Assembly: GCA_034509495.1 (NCBI GenBank)
Contig: CM067525.1
Span: 3,023,280 to 3,087,279 of the forward strand
Length of the DNA stretch: 64,000 nucleotides
From: Acestrorhynchus altus
Lineage: Eukaryota > Chordata > Actinopteri > Characiformes > Acestrorhynchidae
Direction of reading: 5' to 3'
How positions within the stretch are numbered: the first letter of the stretch is position 1; every line of letters starts with the position of its first letter. Under the pieces are notes generated by a model that was not told where the DNA came from, ran no database searches, and saw nothing but the letters and a program-made list of their open reading frames with translations. Positions 12,935-24,714 of this stretch are shown here, piece after piece. The translations under genes were made by a program, and so were the position numbers.

Positions 12935-13225
12935 TACATAATGTCCAAATGTTTGTGGACACCCCTGTTAATAAATGCATTCATCTATTTTACATTGCAC
13001 CCATTGCTGACACAGAGGTGCAACTGCACATACAGCTTGTCTAGTCCCTGTAGACAAGTACCAATAGAGTACGACTCTGACATGAACATGAATCTATTGA
13101 CTCCATGCCAGCATGGAGTATTGAGCCCCCCAGTATTGAGCTGAGGAGCAGTGGAACTGTGTTCTCTGGCGTGATGATGCTCCATCCAGTACTTTTGGGA
13201 TGAGTTGAGGAATTGGGGATGAGAT
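12935..13225 (+). mobile_element. Non-autonomous DNA element relic inserted in or next to the Tc1 relic
   Basis: Starts ATGTCCAAATGTTTGTGGAC, ACCCCTGTTAATAAATGCAT and continues through CCCATTGCTGACACAGAGGTG, a dispersed family I recognise from ostariophysan fish sequence (from memory, no search). It has no coding capacity. It begins where the Tc1 homology ends, suggesting a nested insertion. Confidence 0.6.
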
Positions 13226-13929
13226 GGGGTGATCATCCTCCAACATATATATATATATAAAGCCTGTGTATTTTTGACTTTGTCCTGCGGTGACACTGTT
13301 TCCTGTGTTTGAGTCACAGCTCCAGCTCCGGGAGAATGTTTCCTGGAGAAGCATTTTTAGTCCTTTCATTGTAAATAATGGATGCAGGTAGTGACTTAAT
13401 TATGATGCCGGAACTGCAGAGATTTGCTCCTGGAAAAAGCCAGTTTTTAACACGCACACACTGCTTTTATTTCACGGATTATTCTGAATTCATCAGAGTT
13501 CATCCCTGTACACCGGACACTGTGTATCAACCTAGAGAAGACCTATAGAAGACCTGAATGAAAACACACGATGAAGAAAAGTCCAGTGTTCACTTTGATG
13601 TCCTGACCAATCTGAGCTTCCAGAGCTTTCTCTGTATTGTGGAAACTGAAATAAAGGGCCTGTTTACGCGTGGCATTAACAGCGTTTTTGCATTCAGATC
13701 ACTATCGGATTTCATTTGGTGGAAACACTCTTAAGACACATTGTGTTTGGATTATGATCTCATGACTCAATCTACATTCAGAGGTGGTCAGAGACAGATA
13801 TCATCTACACTCACCGTCCAAAGTGTAGGATTGCAGTGCTGTTGGGAGGGAAGATAAAGGTACAATAAATTATTAAAAATATAGACTGATATGATCAATA
13901 TTTATTCATCTACACCTACAGAAATAGTG
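13226..13929. other. Unique sequence, no gene recognised
   Basis: A short AT run at about 13,246-13,258. Otherwise nothing recognised. Confidence 0.45.
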
Positions 13930-13934
13930 TGTCT

Positions 13935-14030
13935 CGGTACAGCGTCGGGTTTAACGAAACGGTTGTAGGGGTTCCTAATGGTGTCCTGTGATGATCCATC
14001 CCATGTGGCAATATCCTCACTTGGTGAGTG
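13935..14030 (-). mobile_element. Tc1-like relic, C-terminal fragment
   Basis: Reverse complement matches 60,145-60,250: CAGCGTCGGGTTTAACG, TTCCTAATGGTGTCCTGTG and ATGATCCATCCCATGTGG correspond to the end of the transposase in that relic. The remainder is not preserved. Confidence 0.75.
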
Positions 14031-15284
14031 ACACACTAACAGGACTGCTCTCTAAATGTCCGCAGTCGTGACTGTTGGGTCGCTCCGTGCACGTTGGACG
14101 ATCTGACGGTTGTCCCACTCCCACTGTGCATTGTAAGGGTCTTCCAGATCCTTCATGTCACTGGTGCATGTGCTCTTCTATCCACTGCCACCAATAGTGT
14201 GCTATGCTAATATCCTCACAACCAGTATGGTGTTGTTCATCATGAAAACATCTTGAAATGTTACATGGTAGGACAGCTGACATTGTGCTATACACATTTC
14301 CATGGTTACACTATTCCAATTTCCATGTTAAATACGTGTATGGTTGAAGCCTTCTGTCCATAGTTTATTGTGTAAGCTTATGCACAGGGACTGAAAGGAC
14401 AGCCTTTTTCCTGTCCTTCTCCACCATTACCATGTTTGACACTGAACTGCTCTATCACTTAACATCGATGTTGACCCTTAGAAGTATTTGGGCAGTGATG
14501 GTTACATTGTTTGAAGCAGATATATTTATTTTCATGCATAAAGGGAGTATAAATGTATCCCACGGTTATGCTATTCCTGGTTCCCGCATTTCCTCAGTTA
14601 CACTGCGCCCTTTTCCTCGGTTACCTTTTCTTGGCTGGTCTTTGTTGCTCCAGCAGTCAGCAGATTGTTTGTGTGTCTTCTGGGGTCAGTACCGAAGGGT
14701 CATGTTTGTTACGAGAGCCAATTAATTGGCTGGAAGAAGCCGCTTGTTGATTTACTCAGTGACCCCTCTGTCCCTCTTTCCCTCTCTCCACATGGTGATT
14801 TGTGCACTATATACAATCCAGGCTATCAGAGACCTCCATGTATGATTCATGGACAGAATTCCTGGCCTGGAATCTGTGCGCTGTCTAAAATCTAGGAGAA
14901 GCTGAACCCCAACAAGCTAGAAAATGGCTTGAAGTGAAGTATGAAGTCTGGACATGCTGGAACATGACCGAATCCAAAGCAGCCAGAGGTGTTTCTGGAG
15001 GTTCTCCAAAGATCAGAACTTTTCCCAAAATGACATCAATCAGAAAGGATGTGTTTGGTGTCTAAGTTTGCTTGTTTGGTTTCACAAGTGTGACCATATT
15101 TTGATTTTAAAAAGGGGCGCTGGGACACATGGGTGTCCACTGCGATTGAGGTAGGGTGGTCAGAGGGCTTTGAGTAGGCCCAAGTAGGACTGTGGGAGGA
15201 AGTTATAGAAGTCCAGCAATGATTTTAACATTAATATTGATTCTTATTTTTATACCAATATGGACTGAGAAGGTTCTTGCTTTC
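14031..15284. other. Unique or decayed sequence, no gene recognised
   Basis: Short plus-strand frames at 14,432-14,895 overlap one another and lack domains. Repeated CCATGGTTACACTATTCC-like phrases at about 14,300 and 14,560 hint at an old duplication. Confidence 0.4.
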
Positions 15285-15510
15285 TAGCACTGGACTAGAG
15301 TGTCCATCAAGCTCTGAATTGAAGCCCTGCTTCTATCGCAGGGTTGTTGGTGTCCTCACACCAGCAGTTGGGGCAGGTGTGGTGCTCCACAGCAAAGGCA
15401 AGGTTGAAACGCTCACCACGAGGCTTCCATACTCCAACAAACCCTTCGTCAGATCTCAAACAGAACCTGGCTTTGTTGCGTTTATGACACCACTGCAAAA
15501 TAAGGCAACA
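15285..15510 (-). mobile_element. Tc1-like relic, central transposase fragment
   Basis: The minus strand reads KARFCLRSDEGFVGVWKPRG then ERFNLAFAVEHH, matching the Tc1 block R-F-x-L-x-x-x-D-G-x-x-x-V-W-x-x-x-G-E-R just after the first catalytic Asp. Only about 60 codons remain. Confidence 0.75.
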
Positions 15511-16344
15511 CTGACTTGGTCAGGACAGTATAGATGTTGAAATGACCGTCCTGCTTCTCAGCTGTGATGGAAAGCGGTTTAAGCAATGGTCTCCATACCT
15601 CATTACCACATTTTGTAGAACCAAAGCTTTGTCGCACGTTTTATTTGCAGGGAGGTCCAATCAATGAGTGTAATTAAGCTGCATTTCTTAATTATCAGCT
15701 GACCGAACACACAGATTTCATTTTGTAGAAGCTCGTCATTGGAGAACCCTCCCCTCCTCATTACTCCGAGTTTTACAGCCTGCCTGACAGAGGCATTAAA
15801 AAAATATGAAGACAGTTATATTCCCAGCTCACAGGAGGTCCAGGCTTTTCAGTGTACAGATTGAATCTGAAATGAAGGCGTTTGGCCCCGTACTGCACCG
15901 AATACAACCTGAATGCTGATGTTTCACTTCTTTTGTTTGCGTGCTTGAGAAAAGAAAGGGGTTCTTGCGTTCGTTATGCAGCAGTATGTACTGACTGTGA
16001 CTCCAGTTTCGCTTCGTGGTCTAATTCTGAACGCTTTGGATCTTTTAATTCCCTGCGTTTTTATTTTTTACAGTATTTATTTACTCAATTCTTCTCGGGT
16101 TAATAGAAAATTAGGTTGGAGTTTTTAATCAAGTCAGTGTATTTAAATAGCAAATGTCACTTATAATACAGGGGCTTTGCCTTGGAGTTCCGGAGATTTT
16201 ATTAAGATAGTAGTCGTCGTTTAAGGTTAATTATGTAACAGCTGATGTTCCGTATGAAAACAAAAGTGGCAGTTTTTCATTAAATGTCAGTGGATTTTTG
16301 GAGCACCTTTCAGAAAACTTTCGAATCAGGTTTACATAACGATG
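15511..16344. other. Unique sequence, no gene recognised
   Basis: AT-rich, no tandem repeat. A 73-codon frame at 15,882-16,103 has no domain or splice support. Confidence 0.45.
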
Positions 16345-16500
16345 CTTAAAAACAAATATCACAGAATGATCCAATATTATACATTTTTGCCCTGTAAAGT
16401 CGTTGTTTTGGAGGATAGGATAGAACTTTATTGATCACTTGGGAGGGTTCCCTCAGGGAAATTTAGGTTCTAGCTGCAGCATAAGTACAGAAGAAGTAGA
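16345..16500. mobile_element. Tc1 terminal fragment and a dispersed fish repeat
   Basis: GAATGATCCAATATTATACA then TTTTTGCCCTG (16,363-16,393) matches the terminal repeat of the element at 26,640-27,640. It is followed by GGATAGAACTTTATTGATCA and TCAGGGAAATTTAGG, a dispersed motif common in teleost introns. Confidence 0.55.
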
Positions 16501-17500
16501 AAAAGACATAATTTGGTAAGAAAACACTATATAAATATAAAGAATATATAGTATATATATATATATTAACCCCAATTTTTCTCCTCAATTTGGAAATACC
16601 AATTGCCCAACCCCACCAGCAGATCCTCAGATCATAGTGGCATTAGACCACTGAGCTCCTCTAAACCACGATATTTATATGAATTGAATTACATAACAGA
16701 AGGAGAAAATATCAAGTAATAGCTCTAAATTTCTGAGGGTTAAAGTTGCAGGGTTTCATTTTAAATCCAGTTTACTACAAAGCCAAAACACGTCTCTAAT
16801 ACTGTCCGGTTTTTATTGGACTGCACTGCAAGTTCACTTGTCACAGCGTCTCGGTGATCTATCTCCTCACTTACTGCTGCAGAGCCGAGCCTGCCGAAAA
16901 CATGCCCTCCTTGTCATGTAATACTCCTGGAGTAGGAGGACAAGCTGTGAGGTGTGTGTGTGTGTGTGTGTATGTGTGTGTGTGTGTGTGTATCTGCAGG
17001 TGAAGAGTGTCCTTTCACCGGGATGAAAAATGTCACGTCTGCGGTTCACAGCGGACCAATCAGTGCTATATTCAGGTCCGCAGAGGCAGACAGCACTTTC
17101 TCAAAGCCCATTAGCTTCTCTATTATCACCTCTGTCCTCCTATAGAAATGCTGCTTTGGCACTTACCGCAGGGTCTGAAGAAGGTGCGAGAGAATCAGCC
17201 ACCCGCCAGCTGCCGAACGCCTGCACACACTGGTCAGAAAGAACGAGAAGATCTGGAGGATGCCAGGATCGCCCTGGCACAAAGCTCCTCGCCTTCGTTA
17301 ACTTTCTTCCTTACTTACGTCTTTATTTAAAGAATCGATATCGTGGGCAAGTGACCTTCCCTTGCTTTGGAGTTTGATGCAGCATGTAAACACTGTCAAA
17401 GTTTCACCCCACAGTCCATACAGTCCATTTATGGGCATTGTAGCCACGCCCCTTTTTAAATGATTGCGTTTGTGATGTCATAAAACCTTTTAAATTAAAA
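16501..17500. other. Unique sequence with a TG tract
   Basis: TG run at about 16,952-16,991. CCAATTTGGAAATACCAATTGCCC at about 16,587 resembles another dispersed fish repeat but is split and decayed. No gene recognised. Confidence 0.45.
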
Positions 17501-17504
17501 ACCT

Positions 17505-17720
17505 TAAAAATTAATATGGGCAAATGTATTGGGACACCTGCTCGTTCATTGTTTTTTCTGAAATCAATGCGCTTGTGGGTTGGAATAATAGCCTTATCTT
17601 CAAAAAATAGCTGCACGCAGAAAGAAACAACCGACAGGAACGGAACTTGGTGGGTAGCTCTGACATTGTGAGACAGTCGACTGGAATCTACATCTACTCA
17701 AATGATCTCTTACATTGTTT
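17505..17720 (+). mobile_element. End of a non-autonomous DNA element
   Basis: GGGCAAATGTATTGGGACAC then CTGCTCGTTCATTGTTTTTT is one end of a family whose other end (GGTGTCCCAATACTTTTGAC) appears at 47,148-47,170. Further on, TGGTGGGTAGCTCTGACATTG recurs in decayed form at about 25,714. Confidence 0.55.
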
Positions 17721-19899
17721 AATCACGTGACAAGCCGAGTTAAGCTTACTAAACTTGCTCAAACTGATTTTACCGCCATCGAAGTGTGAGGTGGACGTGT
17801 AGAATTCATTTTTTTAATAGACGTCCCCATAAGAAACGAATAGGCCTAAAGAAGTACTTGTAAATAATGTATAATGTAGGTTGAGATACTTGGTCGTTTT
17901 GGAGCTCACGTAGAACTTTATTTACAGAGGGTTTGGGAAACACTCGTTAACTGCGGTGTACCGAAGTTGAGTCCTTTCATTTGCTAAAAATAGCTTGCAA
18001 AAATGTGTTTTACACGCATATTTATTTAAAACGAATCCAAATGTATTAACTTCACCATAAACATCTCAAAGTAAAAGTCCTTCAGAAACCCCTGAAGTCT
18101 ATCAGAACACTGGTATCATGTTTTATGGAGCAGATATCTTTAAGTCCAGTCCTTTGGCAGCTTTAAAAACAAGCCATTAAATTATTCACAAAGACACCAG
18201 CAAAACACTTTGCTTGTTATCCCGACAAAAAGGCAGGGACCAGCTGAAAGCCAGCCATTGCCTGGCATGGCCAGTGTCCCTTAAGAACGCTCGTTTTTGG
18301 TCACACGCTCGATTTTTCCCCTGCGATACGCTTCACGCTTCCCTCGGTAGAGCTGCGGCTGGATGCTAACCAGCCAAAACAGATCAAGGGGTGGCACTGA
18401 GAACCACTAATTAAAATTTAAATGAACTCACTGGCACATTTCATTCTCATTAGCAGATCAGTGAGATCTTGGTAGATCCATGGGCTGGAAGTGTGAAGAT
18501 GAAGGTGACTCTCACAATGGCTTTGCCTCTAGAGGCAGCAGAAATGGGCAGCGTCCCACTAAAACTGAGAAACGTGCAGTGATGAGCCCTGCAGAGCAGT
18601 TTAGATTGGATTCCATTTTTAAAACTAAGTGCAGAATCTGAGAGCGGGACTGCAGCTCAGCAGTGTTGCCGTGATGTTGTGAAGGTGTTGCTATGGTATA
18701 ACTGTTTGCCGCTTTGGTGTTTCTAGGTGCTTGTTAAGGTGTTGCTAGGTTAGGCCTTTTCCACCTAGATAGCCCTGGTTCTTGAACTGGTTCTGTTCAG
18801 GCTTATAAGTACCTTGGTGTTTTTAGTGAACCATCCCCCATTTACACCAGTTTATTTTGGTTTTAACCCCTGAATTCAACACCAGGAGGGTCAGGATGAG
18901 CACATGGTTCCTCCTACACACATGATCTCAACCACTGCCAGATGTTCGGAAACCCCCGCAAGTGATCTGTCCGTCCCTCACCTGCACTGATCCATGTGTC
19001 CTGAAGCCGAACTCGACCGATGCTGAATGTTCCCGAACAAAGCTATCAGCGCAGTATTGGCTGCGCACTGAGATGACTGATGGATGTTGACTGGTGTCTG
19101 GTCACTTGGGAACCACTGCAGAAAGCAACGCTGATTGCCGGTCTTTGGTGTGAGGCTTCATATTGATTTGATGCGCTCTGGGGAGTGCTGTTGGTGGACA
19201 CTGTACATCTTTCTGTTTTAAGAGACTAAAAGTAATTAGACAGTTGGCTGCTCAGATGTTTCCTGACCAGCTCTGTGTTCCATATATATGTCCCTGGGAC
19301 AAACAAGTACTCACGTTGTACGTTTAAGGTGGTTGTAATTTCAAGAGTGGCATGATTCCATTGTTTTAAACGAAATGAATGAATGAAGACACTGTAATTT
19401 AACCCCAGAACCATAGCCATCGTAATTGATCACAATCAGTGGTATCATTCCAGGTTCAGTACTGTTGAATCAGTACCTTCAGATGAAGGTGTCCTGCTCA
19501 TCCTGACCTGCATGCGTTTATCAACACGTTTCCTCCCTTTTACCGAAGCTCCGAGCATCTCAGAGCAGATCATTTCCAACGTGGACCAACAGCTCTGACG
19601 TCTTTGGTCCTATAATTAACACGTCCTTCAGGGAGCATCCTGGCTCTGTATCAGTACAGAAGGAGAAGCTGAGCGAGCGTCTTCATTTTCGGAGGTTGGG
19701 CTGGATGGGGCTGTTCTGCTTGCAGTCTGATCAGTTAGAATATAGATTATAGATTATTGTTATTGTCACATGACCCATTAAGCAGCATACATAACACTGT
19801 ACTACACGTGATAAAAACTGCTGTCTCCTCCACTGTACAGCGTTTGTATGTTCTCTCAAAGCCGAAACACTGTTTTTAACCAAAAATAATTTCATCTTT
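17721..19899. other. Unique sequence, no gene recognised
   Basis: About 2.2 kb without long tandem repeats. TTGTTATTGTCACATGACCC at about 19,756 is a common dispersed phrase. No exon recognised. Confidence 0.5.
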
Positions 19900-20175
19900 C
19901 GGTGATATCGCCCCCTTTAGTCCCAGTAGTGCATTACAATCTGTCAGAATCACTGCGTGCATCATATAACATTATTAAGCGCATTTGAAAGAATAAACAG
20001 TTGAAAGCACTTTTTAAATAAAATTAAAGAAGCTATATCGCCCCCTACGCTTCCTGTAGTGTATTACAGTTTGTTGGAATGATAGGATTGGTAACGTGAA
20101 CAATTAAAAGCATTGTTAAATAAAAATATAGAAGCTATACCGCCCCCTACACTTCCTGTAGTGTATTACAGTTTG
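19900..20175. repeat. Three diverged tandem units with a CGCCCCCT core
   Basis: CGCCCCCTACACTTCCTGTAG then TGTATTACAG-type cores at 19,909, 20,039 and 20,141, spaced 130 and 102 bp and linked by AATAAAA-TATAGAAGCTATA sequence. The core loosely resembles a CTCF half-motif. Confidence 0.75.
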
Positions 20176-20914
20176 TCCTTGTCTTTTTATAAAATCTATA
20201 TTGTCGATTTTGTCGGCTATTTGATGCAACCACCTGCTGGAAAGTGGCGGAAAAAAAGCTTGCATTGCATTTTTTGCCATCTGGGCACCTTTGAGAGCGT
20301 AACTTTTAATTGGAGAGGTGGAGAAGAGACTGGGACGAGAACCTCAGTGGACGTGCAGACTGACTTGGTGGGCAGATGGTCACCATGAACATTTTGGGGA
20401 TTACGAGCGCCTCCTGGGCCATTGAGAAACTGAATTTACGAGGTTGCCGTGATGCCCAAGCCACCTTCGAAATACTGAACTGCAGCTGAGGAATAAGGTT
20501 AAGGTGTTGTGTTTTGTAATTGAGCGTGCTCTTGTTTGGAATGTGAAGAACAAGATTTGATTGATTTCATTATTTGCTTTGAGATGTTCCTGAGTAGACG
20601 ATCTGAGAGCGCGAGAAACTGTCTCTGCTTTCAGATGGAGGATGAACAAACGGTGAGGATTCTCTGGTCCTCTCAGCTCAGCAGGATGCTGTATAGCACA
20701 CGGAGGAGGTGCATGATCACTTTGGAGCTACTTCCATATGCCAGTCACCATCTGGACGCTCCCAAGATTTTAGAGTGGTAGTTAATGGGGAAAATCTAAT
20801 TTACACATTTTTCCCCCACAAATGTCGTCAATCACCGGAGACGTGTTTAGTGTTTAGAGTTTGCATTTGTTTCATCTATAAAAATGTACAAAGTACACCG
20901 CATAGCAAAACACA
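20176..20914. other. Unique sequence, no gene recognised
   Basis: Contains a splice-like 18-base segment at 20,635-20,652 that I rejected as an exon. Frames on both strands lack domains. Confidence 0.45.
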
Positions 20915-21010
20915 TATACTGTACCAGTCAAAAGTTTGGACACACTTACAGCAGAAAGTCTTCTGCTCTTCATCTCTTTTCATACCCTTGATGGACTTCC
21001 ACGTTTTCAA
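20915..21010 (+). mobile_element. Tc1 terminal-repeat fragment
   Basis: TACTGTACCAGTCAAAAGTT then TGGACACACTTACAG is the outer end of a widespread fish Tc1-like family (from memory). The transposase body is absent. Confidence 0.6.
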
Positions 21011-21960
21011 AATTCTGAATTGAAACCAATTGCTCAGCTTCCACATCTCCCAGTTTTCTCTGAGAAGAAGCTCTCCTGTCTTCTATTGCTCTTGTTCCTG
21101 TTAAGACCACTACAGCGGGCACAGTGCCTAATCTGGGTTCGGGAGGTTGCAGCTGGACCGTAGTGGATTGTGGTTGGTCCGATAAGTCATGGTATCAATT
21201 GTTTTGGGCTGGATGGTAGGGTTCGTGTGTAGTGCAGGCTGGTGTTGGGGTGTATTCTCATGGCATGGTCCACCAAGGGAAGTGCGGCTCTTCGGGAACA
21301 GGACTGGTGGAGAGAGCTCAGCGTTGTAATTCCTCTGCTCCTGCTTGTTCCCATCTCTGGTATTTCCATTTTTTTGCATATTCTGAAACAAATTGTCCTC
21401 CACTCCCCCCAGTTTTCTCCAAGAAGAGCCTTGAGGTTTTTCCTGCTCTTGTTCAAACACAAACCACCTGCTTCCAAAACGTCTCCTTGCCTGAAGTGGC
21501 TTTTGTTGCGCAGTGTCGTTGGACATGTCATGCTCCTTTTGATCTACAGCCCTTTACCCCGAAGACGCATTACTCAACATCATGTTTCTGTTTCTTTTTT
21601 AGCTGGAGATGCTGCGCTTCCTTGCCCTTGCCAAGGCCAGTTAGCCAGCCGCGCTCCAGCACGGGTTTGACTGAAATTGGCTCCCGCGTGGTAGACAGAT
21701 GTGCGCGAACACTCCAGGGAGCAGTGCGAGAGGAGTGTGTCCCGGAGCACAGTAAGAGGAGCGAGGAGTGTGTTGGTGTGTGCTGGAGTGTGTTGGAGCG
21801 CTGCCCTGAAGCTTCAGCAGAGAAACTCCCTGAATTTCAGATCAGCCCAGCGATGCCTACCCACTGCGTCCAGCAGCGTGAGAGAAAAATGAAGGATATC
21901 AAAGGAATATTCCAGCACTTTTCACTTTTATTCACAAAGCTTTTAGGATGATTACGCGGG
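21011..21960. other. Region open in several frames, with an internal degenerate duplication
   Basis: The plus strand is open for 239 codons (21,232-21,951) and a second plus frame for 142. Minus frames of 132 and 114 codons overlap both. No domain, codon pattern or splice pair picks out one. The segments 21,045-21,095 and 21,405-21,458 (AGTTTTCTC, AAGAAGAGCC, TGCTCTTGTTC) are diverged copies, suggesting an old repeat rather than a gene. Confidence 0.4.
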
Positions 21961-23095
21961 AAACGTGGGCTCAAAATCGAAGCAAACTATAGGCCAATTC
22001 CGAACAGTTCCAGACTTCGAATACCACGATTTTCGTCTGGGTTTTTTATATTAAAGTAGCCTCAAACCATGTTATTGAATCAACAATGTCAAATCAAATG
22101 ACACCAGTTACAGTTCTGTTTATTTCAGCTCTATTTACTGCCAGGTTCTCACTGAACTGGATCAGATATAAATAACAAATATTTAAATTTAAAAATAAAA
22201 CAGCCTTTAAAATAATGAGCTTAACGAGTCGTCTCGTAGTGGAGCTCCTCATCACTGTTTACCCCACTAGTGCTACAATGTCATTGCCCTTCACCCACTG
22301 GCATGACCAGCGAATTTTGTTGAAAGGCTTGACATCGTCCGTAAAAAGTCAGTGTATTGAGTTTCACTTTGTTTGTTCCCATAATTCAACCAGTGAACTC
22401 ATTTATAACGTATCTGGTATCACATACGATGCTCCCGACACGAGGAGGGTGAAGACAAGCACATGCCTCTTCCACGTTTCTACAGATCACATGCTTCCAA
22501 TGGACAATGTAAAACCATTGTGGTACAGCAGGTTTGATAACCCCGTGCAGTTGCATAGTTTACTCATTTTTTTTTTTACACGTTAACAGATTATTAAGAA
22601 ATTCGTATCATCATCACAAAGTGTTTTCCTGAGAAATGTTGCTATAGAAACCAGTGCTCTATTGATTTCTCGGTGTTATTTATTTTTGTATTTATTACAT
22701 TGTTTGTTTAGTACACTCTCATGTCTAACGAACCGGTTCCTGATCGAGACATCGTTTAGTGGCTCGTCAGCGAGATTTGAAGTGTGTAAAATTGAGGCGG
22801 TGCAGTGTGGTCTGGTTTAGACGACCCACCTGATCAGAACGGGTTTTTGTTTAGTTGTTGACGGTCGATCGTGTGTTGATGACGCTGTGTAGGTGGAACA
22901 ACAGGAATCGTTGTGATTGATGGGGGTGTAGGTTCCTCTCAGACGAGTGCCGGTTCTTGCACTTAACTCTGTGAAAGACGTTCAGGGGATTTACTCGCAC
23001 ATGAACCGACTGTTGGAGCTGATGATGATCTGAGCTGTAGATGAAGTTCTGACTCTTTAGCATCTCCTTCTTTCTACCTCTCTACCCTCTCATTT
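21961..23095. other. Unique sequence, no gene recognised
   Basis: AT-rich DNA with an X-box-like GTTGCTATAGAAAC at 22,638. The 123-codon frame at 22,215-22,586 has no domain. Confidence 0.45.
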
Positions 23096-23665
23096 TATTC
23101 TCTGCCTCTATTTCTCTCTCTCTTCTCTACCCACTCTCTCATTCCCTCTCTGCCCCAATCTCTCTCTCTGACTCTCTCTCTTTCAGTCTCTGTTTCCTCT
23201 ATTACTCTCTCTGCCTCCCTCCTTTTTATGCCTCTATTTCTCTCTCTGTCTCTCACTTTCTCACTCACAGACACACTTTCCCTCTCTCCTCTGTATCCCA
23301 CTCTCCACCCTCCATTCCCTCTCTGCCTCTATTTCTCTGTCTTTTGCTTTCTCTCTTTATCCTCTCTGCCTCCACCCCCCCGTCTCTTTTCCCACTCACT
23401 CCATCCTGTTATCTCTCTCCGCCTCTCTCCTTCATTCTCTTTCTCTGTACCCCCCCTCTCTCTCTCACTCCTGATGGCGAGGGGAATTAGATTTGTTCAG
23501 TGCTTTTTTCTCTCCACAGTCAGTGGGATTTTGTGCTGGTTTTGTTTAATTAAGTTGCGGGCAGGGCGAGCGAAAGAACGAGGGAATAAAAAACTCAATC
23601 TCTCTTTCTCCCTAACTCACACACACTCTCTCTCTCTTTCTCTCTCTTTCTCTCTCTCTCTCACT
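23096..23665. repeat. CT-rich low-complexity block
   Basis: Imperfect TCTCTCTGCCTC repeats (23,096-23,470) and CT/TTTC runs (23,595-23,662), with about 120 bp of unique sequence between. The 180-codon plus frame at 23,228 is a Ser/Leu artefact. Confidence 0.8.
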
Positions 23666-23737
23666 CCTCTTGCACTCGTTTACCGACGACTTACACATGA
23701 AATCATTCACCACTTACTCCATGGCGATGGAACCCAC

Positions 23738-23753
23738 CGTTGCCAGGGCAACG
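23738..23753. promoter_or_regulatory. Candidate RFX X-box palindrome
   Basis: CGTTGCCAGGGCAACG is a perfect inverted repeat around a two-base centre and matches the RFX X-box GTTGCC-N2-GGCAAC. The dyad extends outwards with GGAACC on the left and GGTTCC on the right. Confidence 0.45.
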
Positions 23754-23805
23754 GGTTCCTTGGTGATTGATTCTTTGCCAGCATGGCACCAGTGCGGGGA
23801 ATAGG

Positions 23806-23807
23806 GA

Positions 23808-23849
<42 letters not shown>

Positions 23850-23990
23850 CGTTTGTGTGTGTTTGTGTGCATGTTACATCTTGCTAATTAAACTGGGGTT
23901 GCAGACATTGAGGTGTGTTCAAACAAACACTTATCTGAAGGACAGAGAGGTAGAGTTAGAGGTGTAGAGGGAGAGAGAGGTAGAGGTGTA

Positions 23991-24032
<42 letters not shown>

Positions 24033-24035
24033 CAA
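23806..24035. repeat. TG microsatellite and GA microsatellite
   Basis: TG/TGTT run at about 23,811-23,868, unique spacer, then AGAGGTAGAGGTGTAGAGGG repeats and (GA)n at about 23,992-24,029. Confidence 0.92.
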
Positions 24036-24714
24036 TTTTCATTCATGTCAGAGCTGTTAAATTTGGCTCAAAAATAAATAGATATTCATCTACTGTAATG
24101 TAGTGATTCATACATTGTGTAAACACACACACACACTTACACACACACACACACACACATACACACTCCCTTATTCTCAGAGACGCACTTTAATTATCCC
24201 TTAGCTCCTCCATATGGCTGAATGTACCTTTTGTCTCTGTTTTATTGAGCGTTTTTCTCCTGCTGACAAGCCAAACGGCAGCATGGAAAATTGAGTTTAC
24301 CTCCTCAGAAAATCAGCCTTTAAACAACAATCAGTGTGTTTTCTGCCTCCTCACCCGCACACTGCCTCTCCTTCACACTCTCGCGCCTCGTGGAGGGTCT
24401 TAAATTAAGCGCCATTTCTTTAAGTAATGGGATTAAGTATAAGCTGGTATTGCCTGTCATTGACACGGATCCTGCACATCAGGTGCCAGTGTGATTCTGT
24501 CCAAAACGCGCTGCCTTTATCCACACTGTCTTAAACACACCGTCTTCCTTCACACTCCTCCTGCCTTAGCATTACCTACAGCAGGCACTTTCCCATCCAC
24601 CCTGAAAAGCAGACTCCCAAACACCCTCATCAGGCTCTGCTGGGTCGCTGGTGTTGTTCTTGGTGTTGACATGTTCACCCATTAGCTCTACTGGTATGTT
24701 TACTTACTCTAATA
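24036..24714. other. Unique sequence, possible conserved non-coding DNA
   Basis: Short CA runs at 24,124-24,166. The part 24,180-24,480 is free of repeats and carries homeodomain-type TAATGGGATTAAG at about 24,425. No gene recognised. Confidence 0.4.

Noticed and set aside
20635..20652. 18-base micro-exon (MEDEQT) between TTTCAG and GTGAGG as the exon before exon 1
   Set aside because: Exon 1 needs a donor leaving one base. In that phase the segment reads AT-GGA-GGA-TGA, a stop, so it cannot join exon 1 directly.
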